From: Bdellovibrionaceae bacterium UBA5009
Lineage (GTDB): Bacteria; Bdellovibrionota; Bdellovibrionia; Bdellovibrionales; Bdellovibrionaceae
Direction: 5' to 3'
NCBI GenBank assembly: GCA_002396665.1
Contig: DGYJ01000097.1
Span: forward strand, 3,344-8,363
Length of the DNA stretch: 5,020 bases
Shown: positions 1 through 5,020 of the stretch, piece after piece
Position numbering within the stretch: the first letter of the stretch is position 1
Layout: each line of letters opens with the position of its first letter
Program-made: the position numbers and the translations under genes
Notes under the pieces: model-generated
What the model saw: only the letters and a program-made list of their open reading frames with translations
What the model was told of the DNA's origin: nothing
Databases searched by the model: none

Positions 1-62
1 AGCTCACCTGTGGTTTTAGCTGGCTTGAATATATCGATAGGTTTTTTAGTTAGTTTCTTCAT
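1..62 (-). CDS. 5' end of second gene of a TA-like operon (probable antitoxin), partial
   Basis: Reading the minus strand, an ATG at 62-60 opens a frame that stays open to the window edge: MKKLTKKPIDIFKPAKTTGE, 20 full codons, then a partial codon that must encode Leu. A Shine-Dalgarno-like AAGAAAGG (79-72) ends about 9 nt before the ATG. The start lies inside the 3' end of the upstream small ORF (17-nt overlap), as is common for toxin-antitoxin pairs in which the second gene encodes the antitoxin. The N-terminus is lysine-rich, and the visible part has no recognisable domain. Antitoxin identity is inferred only from position, overlap and the palindromic operator upstream. It could instead be any small downstream gene. 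The remainder lies before base 1 and is not visible. Confidence 0.55.
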   Translation of the reverse strand, partial: MKKLTKKPIDIFKPAKTTGE

Positions 63-213
63 TTTTTACGACCTTTCTTATAATCATGCCCGCAGAAATT
101 TGTTGAATCCAAGAATGAATAATCGTCTGATCTTCAATAGTCAGTTTTTTAAATTTAATGAGTGCTGTAATTTCTTTTTCTACTGCCAAGCTTTTGAATT
201 CATCTGACCACAC
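46..213 (-). CDS. Small ORF, probable truncated RelE/ParE-like toxin remnant
   Basis: This minus-strand ORF encodes about 55 residues if it starts at GTG 213. The same frame is open to an ATG at 270, but that start lies upstream of a strong promoter (220-248), so it would not be on the transcript. A GTG start at 213 would coincide with the expected transcription start and be leaderless. The protein runs VWSDEFKSLAVEK, then LTIEDQTIIHSWIQQI, then GMIIRKVVKNEETN. An amphipathic helix ending in a WI-Q-I type motif, then a G-x-IIxKVV strand, is reminiscent of RelE/ParE-fold toxins. The strands that normally lie between these, carrying the G-x-R-S core, are absent and the total is well below the usual 85-110 residues. 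I read it as a toxin with an internal deletion, probably inactive. It overlaps the next gene by 17 nt. The family assignment is from memory of motif spacing and is weak. Confidence 0.42.
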   Translation of the reverse strand: MWSDEFKSLAVEKEITALIKFKKLTIEDQTIIHSWIQQISAGMIIRKVVKNEETN

Positions 214-219
214 ATATAT

Positions 220-248
220 ATTATGACATATCAAATTCGATATGTCAA
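220..248 (-). promoter_or_regulatory. Sigma-70 promoter of the TA-like operon
   Basis: On the minus strand there is a perfect -35 hexamer TTGACA (248-243), a 17-bp spacer, and a -10 hexamer CATAAT (225-220, five of six to consensus). The expected transcription start is near 213-211, exactly where the in-frame GTG of the small ORF lies. It drives transcription towards base 1. The spacer is occupied by a palindrome, implying repression by steric block. Confidence 0.75.
224..247. promoter_or_regulatory. Palindromic operator overlapping the -35/-10 elements
   Basis: Nine-base perfect arms TGACATATC (224-232) and GATATGTCA (239-247) flank a 6-base centre AAATTC that is itself nearly palindromic, giving 24 bp with only one mismatched pair. 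The arms cover most of the -35 hexamer and the edge of the -10. A dimeric repressor binding here would block RNA polymerase. This is the arrangement expected for an autoregulated toxin-antitoxin operon, where the antitoxin, usually in complex with the toxin, represses its own promoter. The binding protein is not identified. Confidence 0.7.
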
Positions 249-310
249 TTTTGACCAAAGAGGCCGTCAAGCATGGTTTTTTAATTTTAAATTGGGCTTA
301 TCTCAGTTGA

Positions 311-931
311 TGGTGGAATGACGTGAAAAAGATTTTGCTCAGTGAAACTTATGCTAAGGCTATGTTTGCAGAAGCAAAAGTGAAACATAGCGGTGTTGAT
401 TCAAAAACCAAGGAACTTGAAAAGTTGAAATTAAAAATTTCAAGCCTGCAAAATCAAATCGAAGCCACCACAGAAAGGATCACAGAGCTTCCAAAAGGAA
501 TTGATGCAAAAGTTTTCTACGATCAGCTTTTAAAACTTCAAGATCACAAAGCAAATTTTGAAAATCAGCTTCAAACCCAATTGTCTGAAGTTATCAATCA
601 AGACCAACTCATTGATTTTGAAGATTTTCAAAAATTCAGCGAAGGCTTAAGACAGCTCGCTGAGAAATGCTCAGACCCGAATGTGCAGGCCGCAATTATA
701 CGAAAGCTCGTGGCAAAGATTGAAGTCACACCCAATAGCATTGTCATCCACTACAACATCGGCGAAAGCCATTATAGGCGCGAATTGGGAGCAGCTGACC
801 CCATGCCCAGTCACAACCCCGAAAACAAAAAAGGCCTGGTTGATTTAACCAGGCCTTTTACAAAACCACTTTTAAAATTTTCTTCTGACGCGTGTTCGAA
901 TACCTTGAAATTTGGTAGGGAGACTTTTTAA
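311..931 (+). pseudogene. C-terminal fragment of a large serine recombinase, catalytic domain missing
   Basis: The frame is open from a TGA at 308-310 to a TAA at 929-931; the first usable start is GTG at 323 (202 residues). Residues 27-90 are a heptad-rich, charged coiled-coil. Residues 118-155 contain the sequence AAIIRKLVAKIEVTPNSIVI followed by HYNIGESHYRREL, the typical closing beta segment of large serine recombinases. These normally have an N-terminal resolvase domain with the catalytic Ser, a recombinase domain and a zinc ribbon, about 450-550 residues in all. None of those precedes this piece. The codons just before the GTG read WWND, matching the W-x-DV-K stretch that usually follows the zinc ribbon, so the break is near base 311. 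There is no convincing RBS. It is best read as a dead remnant of a mobile element. A free-standing DNA-binding fragment is less likely. Confidence 0.75.
829..859 (+). terminator. Intrinsic-terminator-like hairpin
   Basis: Perfect 13-bp arms AAAAGGCCTGGTT (829-841) and AACCAGGCCTTTT (847-859) enclose a 5-nt GATTT loop. A-rich sequence precedes the hairpin and a short T run ends it, so it could terminate in either direction. It lies inside the open frame of the serine recombinase fragment, about 24 codons before the frame's stop. Recombination genes often end just before such hairpins, so the last part of the frame (from about residue 157) may be read-through sequence rather than original protein. 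Confidence 0.75.
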
Positions 932-993
932 AGCGAACCACACTATGTTTCCGCTTACTTAGCAAGCTCCCTACGACGATGTACTACAATCAG

Positions 994-1581
994 CTATTTT
1001 CCGCGGTAAATCAACCGACAAACTCTTTTGCCAGAGCTAGCGCTGACCTTGTCCTCAAAGTGTAGGATGCCGTCTCGGTCAAATTGATTCAAAATAATAT
1101 CAGGTTCAAATGCTGAGTACAGTCGGCCGTCAGAATGACGAGTGTCCTCGCCCTCGGTCACTCTCCAAGACAGATAAAGCACTCCATCTTTCAGCAGAAT
1201 TCTTTTTAAACTCTCAATGGCTGCTGCCACCTGAGTCTTTGGTAAATGCATGATCACGGTTTCACACAAAATATTTTGGTACGGCTCGCTTAGCTCTTTA
1301 AGCTCGGGAAGATACGCCTGCGTAAATTTGATGTTGGGATATAAACTAGAAGCTATTGCCAATAATTCGGTAGAAGAATCAAATCCACATACCTTGAATC
1401 CATTTTCTGCCATCCAATTAGCATCGCGACCATTTCCACAGCCGATATCGGCAGTCTTGCCGCCAGGAACAAAGAAAGTTTTAAGAAGCTGGTACATATC
1501 CGATGGCTGTGGCTGAGAGAGCCAGTCTTCGCTGTAGTTCTTTGCCAATTCAGAATATGCACTTAAAGTCTTTTTATCCAT
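994..1581 (-). CDS. Class I SAM-dependent methyltransferase
   Basis: A 195-residue protein with the Rossmann-fold methyltransferase signature. Motif I is TADIGCGNGRDAN (residues 43-55), the glycine loop that binds S-adenosylmethionine. The acidic residue at the end of strand beta-2 is Asp68 in KVCGFDSS, which should contact the ribose. Strand beta-4 is NILCETVIMHLP (103-114) and strand beta-5 is LKDGVLYLSWR (130-140). The whole length is one catalytic domain, close to the usual 190-230 residues of the Methyltransf_11/25 group, with no signal peptide, so it should act in the cytoplasm. The substrate cannot be told from sequence. The start is ATG 1581; no strong Shine-Dalgarno precedes it, but the N-terminal helix and motif spacing fit. 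It is transcribed divergently from the exported hydrolase and converges on the recombinase remnant. Confidence 0.88.
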   Translation of the reverse strand: MDKKTLSAYSELAKNYSEDWLSQPQPSDMYQLLKTFFVPGGKTADIGCGNGRDANWMAENGFKVCGFDSSTELLAIASSLYPNIKFTQAYLPELKELSEPYQNILCETVIMHLPKTQVAAAIESLKRILLKDGVLYLSWRVTEGEDTRHSDGRLYSAFEPDIILNQFDRDGILHFEDKVSASSGKRVCRLIYRGK

Positions 1582-1593
1582 AAGATCGATCTA

Positions 1594-1623
1594 ATTCTGC
1601 CGCAACCTACTACGGCATGACAA
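1594..1623 (-). promoter_or_regulatory. Possible promoter of the methyltransferase gene
   Basis: The 72-bp divergent gap (1582-1653) must hold promoters for both flanking genes. On the minus strand TTGTCA (1623-1618), an 18-bp spacer and CAGAAT (1599-1594) form a moderate sigma-70 match, which would start transcription only a few bases before the ATG at 1581. An inverted repeat TGCCG...CGGCA (1598-1602 and 1613-1617) lies in the spacer. No comparable plus-strand promoter for the hydrolase stands out. Confidence 0.3.
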
Positions 1624-1653
1624 CCTCAAATCAAAAGATGTACAAATCAGTCC

Positions 1654-2463
1654 ATGAAATGGGCTTCAATTTTATTATTTTTAATCTCTACGATTATTGG
1701 CTTTTACGCTCACGCCGACACTTCGGTTGCCAGAGATAGAATCACGACATCATCAAACGACAGGGTTGAATATCTCTGGAGTCAACCCGAGGGCAAAGGT
1801 CCCTGGCCCGTACTCGTACTGATCCATCCGCATCAGGAATGGCCGAACAAAATTGGCGCAGAAATTTTTGTGAGAAACAACTCTTTGAGCTATTGGACAC
1901 AGAAAGGCTTTGTCACTGTTGCTGTATCCCAGCCAGGCTACGGAGAGTCCCAGGGACCTGCTGATTATTGCGGACCAAAATCACAGATGGCAGTGATGTC
2001 CGTTATTGAACACTTTAGACAACTGCCATTTACACTTAAAAATAAATTCTTCCTTTACGGAGGCAGTCGCGGGGCAGTTGTTGCAAGTATGATCGCAACA
2101 AAGGATCCACTTTTAGCTGGAGTGATTCTTAAATCTGGAGTGTACGATTTGTCTTCTGCTTACAAATCTTATCCTTGGTATAGCCTGATTAAACTTAGCA
2201 TCATCTGGGAGATCGGTTTCTTTGATGACGTCAAAATGAACGAGCGCTCTGCAGTCAATTATACAAGTCAAATCCGGGCACCGCTTCTTATTATTCACGG
2301 ATCCGCAGATGACAGAGCTTCAATCTCTGACGCCGAGTTTTTTACAAATAAGGTAAGAAGCAGCGGCGGGTCAGCCGACTTGAAAATAATTAACTCCGAG
2401 CACATCATCCCAATGGAAAAAATCCAGACTGATATGGAATCCTTCATGCGGAGATACCTTTGA
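1654..2463 (+). CDS. Exported alpha/beta hydrolase (serine esterase/peptidase-like)
   Basis: A 269-residue protein. The N-terminus has a Sec signal peptide: MKW, a hydrophobic core (residues 5-18) and an AHA-D cleavage site after Ala21, so the enzyme should be periplasmic or secreted. The rest is one alpha/beta-hydrolase fold. VLVLIHPHQEW (53-63) is the strand and oxyanion-hole loop. YGGSRGA (135-141) is the nucleophile elbow with Ser138 in G-x-S-x-G. IIHGSADDRAS (213-223) supplies the acid, Asp219 or Asp220. The His250 in NSEHIIP completes the triad. The HGxADD and C-terminal His spacing resemble prolyl-oligopeptidase/dienelactone-hydrolase-like families, but the substrate is unknown. The start at ATG 1654 is set by the signal peptide; no clear Shine-Dalgarno is visible. 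It converges on the integrase with a 45-bp gap, so it may be the chromosomal gene next to which the element inserted. Confidence 0.88.
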   Translation: MKWASILLFLISTIIGFYAHADTSVARDRITTSSNDRVEYLWSQPEGKGPWPVLVLIHPHQEWPNKIGAEIFVRNNSLSYWTQKGFVTVAVSQPGYGESQGPADYCGPKSQMAVMSVIEHFRQLPFTLKNKFFLYGGSRGAVVASMIATKDPLLAGVILKSGVYDLSSAYKSYPWYSLIKLSIIWEIGFFDDVKMNERSAVNYTSQIRAPLLIIHGSADDRASISDAEFFTNKVRSSGGSADLKIINSEHIIPMEKIQTDMESFMRRYL

Positions 2464-2472
2464 CCAGATTGC

Positions 2473-2492
2473 TGGATTCCTCCATGAATCCA
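2473..2492. other. Inverted repeat; candidate integrase core (att) site or weak convergent terminator
   Basis: TGGATTC (2473-2479) and GAATCCA (2486-2492) are perfect 7-bp inverted arms around CTCCAT. Outer CAGA (2465-2468) and TCTG (2495-2498) are also mutually inverted. The site sits in the 45-bp gap between the hydrolase stop (2463) and the integrase stop (2509). Tyrosine recombinases bind 7-13-bp inverted half-sites around a 6-8-bp crossover region, which fits. There is no T run after the stem, so a terminator is less likely. Without the other end of the element this cannot be confirmed. Confidence 0.3.
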
Positions 2493-2508
2493 ATTCTGAT
2501 TTAAAATC

Positions 2509-3606
2509 TTATTCCTTTGGTATCTTAATCACCTTGGCGATCTGAACACCATGAGTCTGCATGTCGTCCAAGACACTGGTGGCATCTTTGATATCGATCC
2601 CTGCCTTCCGCATGTAGATCATCATCGTGTCCATGTCCTTCCAACCACCCATCGACATCACTTTGCTTGGGGCCACACCTTTGCTCAGAAGCAACGTTGC
2701 CCAACTGGCGCGAAGATCATGGAACCGGATCTCCGGCAGACCAATCGATTTCAGAAAGAGCCGCAGGATATGAGCTTGTTCACCTTTATCCCAAGCACTG
2801 ATTCTTGGAAGAACAAACTCAATCCCAGCCGATTGTAGTTTCAGATCTTTCAACAGAGGAATCAGCGGTCTAGGGATCTCGACAATTCTGTCATCACCAG
2901 ACTTCGTTGACTTGTAACCATCACGGCTAGTCCAAGAGCAATTCACTAGAATTTGTCTCTTCTCAATACTGACCTTGTCCCACGTCAGAGCATAGAGCTC
3001 ACCGTTCCGCATTCCTGTGTAAAGTGCCATTGCATAGATCGGGTACCATTCCCAATCCAACTCCTGTGCCTTCCGAAGCAGAATGAAAAACTGCTCTTCT
3101 GTCAGGACATTTTTAATTTTCTCGCTGATCTTAAACTTTAGCAGCGGAGTTGGGTTACGATTGATGTAACCGCGTTCCACAGAAAAATTGAAAATACCAC
3201 GCAGTCCTTTCACAATAAACTTTCTGTGGGACTCAGCCATGCTGCCTACCATTTTGTGGATCAGGTCATAGATGTCCTGTGTTCTGATGTCATCAATTGC
3301 CTTTCCCTGCCAAGCTGGCAACGTATGTTTGCGGATTGTCTTTTCTCTCTTGTACATCGTGTTCAACCGCAGATCCGTCTTGGCGATATATTTAAAATAC
3401 TGATCAAGAACATCTTCCCAAGGAGGACAAACAACTCTTCTAATTTTGTCATTCACCTTTGCAACTAAATCATCATAGATTTTTTTTGCTTTAGCCTCTG
3501 TTGGTACACCAACCCGTCTTCTGCTGACAGGTTGGTTTGTTGTTGGATGGCGTTTGGAATAAGTGACCGTCCAAGTCTTGGTTACTGGATCAAGTTTAAT
3601 TCCCAT
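2509..3606 (-). CDS. Tyrosine-type site-specific integrase
   Basis: A 365-residue protein, normal for phage/ICE integrases. Residues 1-55 form an arm-type DNA-binding domain (TKTWTVTYSKRHP, then RRRVGVPTEAKAKKIYDDL). Residues 60-155 are the SAM-like core-binding domain. Residues 165-350 are the catalytic domain. The active-site residues are all present: Arg200 in ALYTGMRNGEL, Lys235 in the KSTKSGDDRIVEI beta-hairpin, His296 and Arg299 in RFHDLRASWAT, Trp322 in the H/W position (GGWKD), and the nucleophile Tyr331 in MMIYMRK. The enzyme should integrate and excise the element whose operon it closes. The ATG at 3606 is the only start, since an in-frame stop lies just upstream. It overlaps the excisionase gene by 11 nt, and a Shine-Dalgarno-like AGAGGAAAG (3625-3617) lies somewhat far upstream, so expression probably relies on coupling. 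It appears intact. Confidence 0.95.
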   Translation of the reverse strand: MGIKLDPVTKTWTVTYSKRHPTTNQPVSRRRVGVPTEAKAKKIYDDLVAKVNDKIRRVVCPPWEDVLDQYFKYIAKTDLRLNTMYKREKTIRKHTLPAWQGKAIDDIRTQDIYDLIHKMVGSMAESHRKFIVKGLRGIFNFSVERGYINRNPTPLLKFKISEKIKNVLTEEQFFILLRKAQELDWEWYPIYAMALYTGMRNGELYALTWDKVSIEKRQILVNCSWTSRDGYKSTKSGDDRIVEIPRPLIPLLKDLKLQSAGIEFVLPRISAWDKGEQAHILRLFLKSIGLPEIRFHDLRASWATLLLSKGVAPSKVMSMGGWKDMDTMMIYMRKAGIDIKDATSVLDDMQTHGVQIAKVIKIPKE

Positions 3607-3838
3607 GGCCGACTCGCTTTCCTCTGAAAGAGATCAGACTTAATAGGTCCTCTATGTGATACCTGTTCCTGCGACCCAGCTTTCCTGGAATTATTTTTCG
3701 CTGATTGACCATATTTAACAGAGACGCCTCGCTGACACTTAAAAACTTGGCGGCATCTTTTGTGTCCAACCACTCCTTAGTGATATCGAAATTCTTCCCT
3801 GCTTCTTCGGATTGACTTGGTAGTTCCATATTTTTCAT
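3596..3838 (-). CDS. Excisionase-like helix-turn-helix protein
   Basis: An 80-residue protein of the HTH_17/MerR-like excisionase group. Residues 23-69 form the domain. WLDTKDAAKFLSVSEASLLNMV is the winged-helix recognition part: D-x-K-DAAKFL helix, S-V-S-E turn and recognition helix. The QRKIIPGKLGRRNRYHIEDL stretch forms the wing and closing helix. Such proteins bind and bend att-site DNA and bias the integrase towards excision, and some also repress transcription. The start ATG 3838 has a good Shine-Dalgarno (AAGGAAA, 3850-3844) at ideal spacing. It overlaps the preceding 58-residue gene by 4 nt (ATGA) and the integrase by 11 nt, the classic xis-int arrangement. The residue 1-20 tail is unconserved in appearance. 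Confidence 0.88.
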   Translation of the reverse strand: MKNMELPSQSEEAGKNFDITKEWLDTKDAAKFLSVSEASLLNMVNQRKIIPGKLGRRNRYHIEDLLSLISFRGKRVGHGN

Positions 3839-4011
3839 TTTATTTTCCTTTCAGTTGCACAGCAGCGAGCGTAACCAATTCCTGTAAGGCCCACTGCGCG
3901 TTGTTCTGGAGTCAGCCCTGACAAGGGCCCCCGTTGTTGTCGTGTTAATTTTATGAAGTCCTGGCGCTCTAGCGCGAAATGATTAAAAAGCGTGAGATAG
4001 CTAGATTGCAT
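3835..4011 (-). CDS. 58-residue small protein of unknown function, coupled to rep and xis
   Basis: Reading the minus strand, ATG 4011 opens a 58-codon frame ending in TGA at 3837-3835. The protein begins MQSSYLTLFNHFALERQDF, continues with IKLTRQQRGPLSGLTPEQRA and ends VGLTGIGYARCCATERKIK. It is basic at the C-terminus and has a Cys-Cys pair (residues 50-51), no signal peptide and no membrane segment. A Shine-Dalgarno-like AGAGGTGG (4020-4013) precedes the start. The start overlaps the end of the DUF3987 gene by 11 nt, and the stop overlaps the excisionase start as ATGA. The frame fills exactly what would otherwise be a 162-bp gap in a tightly packed operon, the main reason to believe it. I do not recognise a family. 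A role as accessory recombination or replication factor is only suggested by position. Confidence 0.72.
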   Translation of the reverse strand: MQSSYLTLFNHFALERQDFIKLTRQQRGPLSGLTPEQRAVGLTGIGYARCCATERKIK

Positions 4012-5020
4012 ACCACCTCTCGCTTGATCTCCCTTTCGTCGGTTCTTTTTTACTATCGACTAAGTCCTGCTCTTGGAGTGACCTAAGTGCTTCTTCGATC
4101 TCATCAGCAGTCTTGTGGCCACTAAAAAGATCCCGAATCTCTGATCTGGTTAGACCGTTTTCGCTCTTCTCTAGATTATAATGAATCTTTCGAGCAACAG
4201 GATCCTGAGTCAGTCCTCCAAACAGGAAGGCGGTCGACTCTTGAGAGTAGTCCCAGACAGCAAATCCCGCCTTCAAATGTATCAATCCAATCTCCGACTG
4301 TTTATCAAGCAGTGCATAGATCATCGAAAGTCGAAGAACTTGCGGCGCATAACGGGCAGTCATGGAGCCGAGAACTCCGTCGAGTCGATTGTACCTTTTT
4401 ATGTAGTTGTCACACCAATACTGCTCAGCTTCGGGCGAAAACTTCATCTGACCAATCAGCTGTGAATGAATTAATGCTTCTCGAACTTCTAACTCTAGGT
4501 CATTTAATTTGATCTTCGATAAGTCAGGTGGAAGTGGCAAAAGCTTGGAGCTTCTCGACATCACCCACAAAAATCGATTTCCGAGACCGTTTGAGAAATC
4601 TATCGCATCCATTTTCTTTTTCAGCTCTGATGGAGTAATTTGACCAATTATACTTACAAACGGATCCGTCGCAGTTTGGGCCGCACCTTTACTTAAATTC
4701 TCCAATGAGTCGCAGTCCCACAGCTTACGAATTACACCAGATAGAATACTTCCTGGTTTTGAAGTAGCATTAATTACCTGCACAAACTCTGGCTCACTGA
4801 CTAGCAATCGTTTGTCTTCTATTCCCCGATCAACAATCTTCTTCTTAATCTCCGGTTGCGATCCGTCAGGATTCTTTTTTTCGCTGACTGGCTCATCTTC
4901 TTCCTTTGGATCTCGAAGACGATTAATTAAACCTTCACCAGTAGCCAAACCATCAGAAATATTTTTCTTAACAAACTCTTCAGCAAAACCTTTGAAAAAG
5001 GATTTGCAGTTGCTAAGTCC
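4001..5020 (-). CDS. DUF3987-type replication/helicase protein, C-terminal part (5' end outside window)
   Basis: The frame is open from the window edge (base 5020) to TAG at 4003-4001, giving 339 visible residues. A TTG at 4948 is not the true start, because coding sequence of the same family runs through it. The visible part shows GLATGEGLI (residues 24-32) and DKRLLVSEPEF (69-79), a likely Walker-B-type strand with acidic residues. VSIIGQITPSEL (122-133) is sensor-1-like, and NGLGNRFLW (144-152) carries a likely arginine finger. A helical region follows with RYAPQVLRLSMIYALLD (223-239). A C-terminal winged-helix-like tail (about 274-339) has GLTRSEIRDLF and ends SSERWYAI. This order is typical of DUF3987 proteins, which often carry an N-terminal primase-polymerase or RecA-like P-loop on mobile elements and phages. 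It is probably the element's replication initiator or helicase. It is the first visible gene of the rep-xis-int operon. Confidence 0.82.
   Translation of the reverse strand, partial: GLSNCKSFFKGFAEEFVKKNISDGLATGEGLINRLRDPKEEDEPVSEKKNPDGSQPEIKKKIVDRGIEDKRLLVSEPEFVQVINATSKPGSILSGVIRKLWDCDSLENLSKGAAQTATDPFVSIIGQITPSELKKKMDAIDFSNGLGNRFLWVMSRSSKLLPLPPDLSKIKLNDLELEVREALIHSQLIGQMKFSPEAEQYWCDNYIKRYNRLDGVLGSMTARYAPQVLRLSMIYALLDKQSEIGLIHLKAGFAVWDYSQESTAFLFGGLTQDPVARKIHYNLEKSENGLTRSEIRDLFSGHKTADEIEEALRSLQEQDLVDSKKEPTKGRSSERWYAI
4013..4020 (-). promoter_or_regulatory. Ribosome binding site of the 58-residue gene
   Basis: AGAGGTGG on the minus strand, inside the last codons of the DUF3987 gene; its AGAGG core ends 4 nt before the ATG at 4011. 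It supports initiation of the small gene by coupled translation across the overlap. Confidence 0.55.

Noticed and set aside
10..207. Plus-strand 65-residue open frame
   Set aside because: It runs antisense to the TA-like operon, is rich in Phe/Asn from AT-rich sequence, and has no RBS or domain.
885..915. GTTCGAATA resembling a tRNA T-loop, as a possible tRNA or att remnant
   Set aside because: The flanking bases do not form the T stem and no acceptor or anticodon arms can be built around it.
915..974. Inverted GTAGGGAG (915-922) and CTCCCTAC (967-974), with AAGCG...CGCTT inside
   Set aside because: The 44-nt loop and lack of a T tract make it weak as a terminator; it may be chance or a minor hairpin between convergent genes.
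1250..1516. Plus-strand 88-residue open frame antisense to the methyltransferase
   Set aside because: The opposite strand encodes a clear methyltransferase; this frame has no domain or RBS.
3582..3773. Minus-strand 63-residue frame overlapping the excisionase
   Set aside because: It is a shifted-frame shadow of the excisionase gene, which has the HTH domain and the good RBS.
3911..3975. Small hairpins (GTCAG-CC-CTGAC, GCCCT-GACA-AGGGC, GCGCT-CT-AGCGC) between DUF3987 and xis
   Set aside because: They lie inside the 58-residue coding frame, are short and competing, and lack T tracts, so they are not good terminators.
4181..4512. Two plus-strand frames (66 and 94 residues) opposite the DUF3987 gene
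   Set aside because: They are antisense shadows of a well-supported coding region.
1..5020. CRISPR arrays, tandem repeats, rRNA or tRNA genes
   Set aside because: None seen on reading both strands.

Overview
The window is an accessory, recombination-rich stretch of a bacterial chromosome. Moderate GC, short intergenic gaps, a Sec-exported hydrolase and the general style of the proteins suggest a Gram-negative organism. A Bdellovibrio-like bacterium is my guess, but nothing here fixes the taxon and there is no rRNA or tRNA.

Left part (1-931): a minus-strand two-gene module that looks like a toxin-antitoxin operon, entered from its promoter side. It has a strong sigma-70 promoter (220-248) whose spacer is filled by a near-perfect palindrome (224-247). 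This is followed by a short, probably degraded toxin ORF (46-213) and, overlapping it, the first 20 codons of a second gene (1-62) that runs off the window. Facing away on the plus strand is the C-terminal piece of a large serine recombinase (311-931) that has lost its catalytic domain. A hairpin resembling an intrinsic terminator (829-859) lies inside its open frame.

Middle part (994-2463): two ordinary genes transcribed divergently from a 72-bp gap, a class I SAM-dependent methyltransferase (minus) and an exported alpha/beta hydrolase (plus).

Right part (2509-5020): one end of an integrated element, all on the minus strand. In transcription order it holds a DUF3987-type replication/helicase protein (entering from beyond base 5020), a 58-residue small protein at 3835-4011, an excisionase-like HTH protein and a tyrosine integrase. 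Each gene overlaps the next by 11, 4 and 11 nt, so they form one translationally coupled operon. The layout rep - small ORF - xis - int recalls replicating integrative elements such as the actinobacterial pSAM2 type, though the replication protein differs. The element probably ends in the 45 bp between the integrase stop and the hydrolase stop. A 7-bp inverted repeat with a 6-bp centre lies there (2473-2492) and has the geometry of a tyrosine-recombinase core site.

The most interesting points are the unannotated, tightly coupled 58-residue gene between the replication protein and xis, the palindrome-in-promoter of the left module, and the candidate attachment core.
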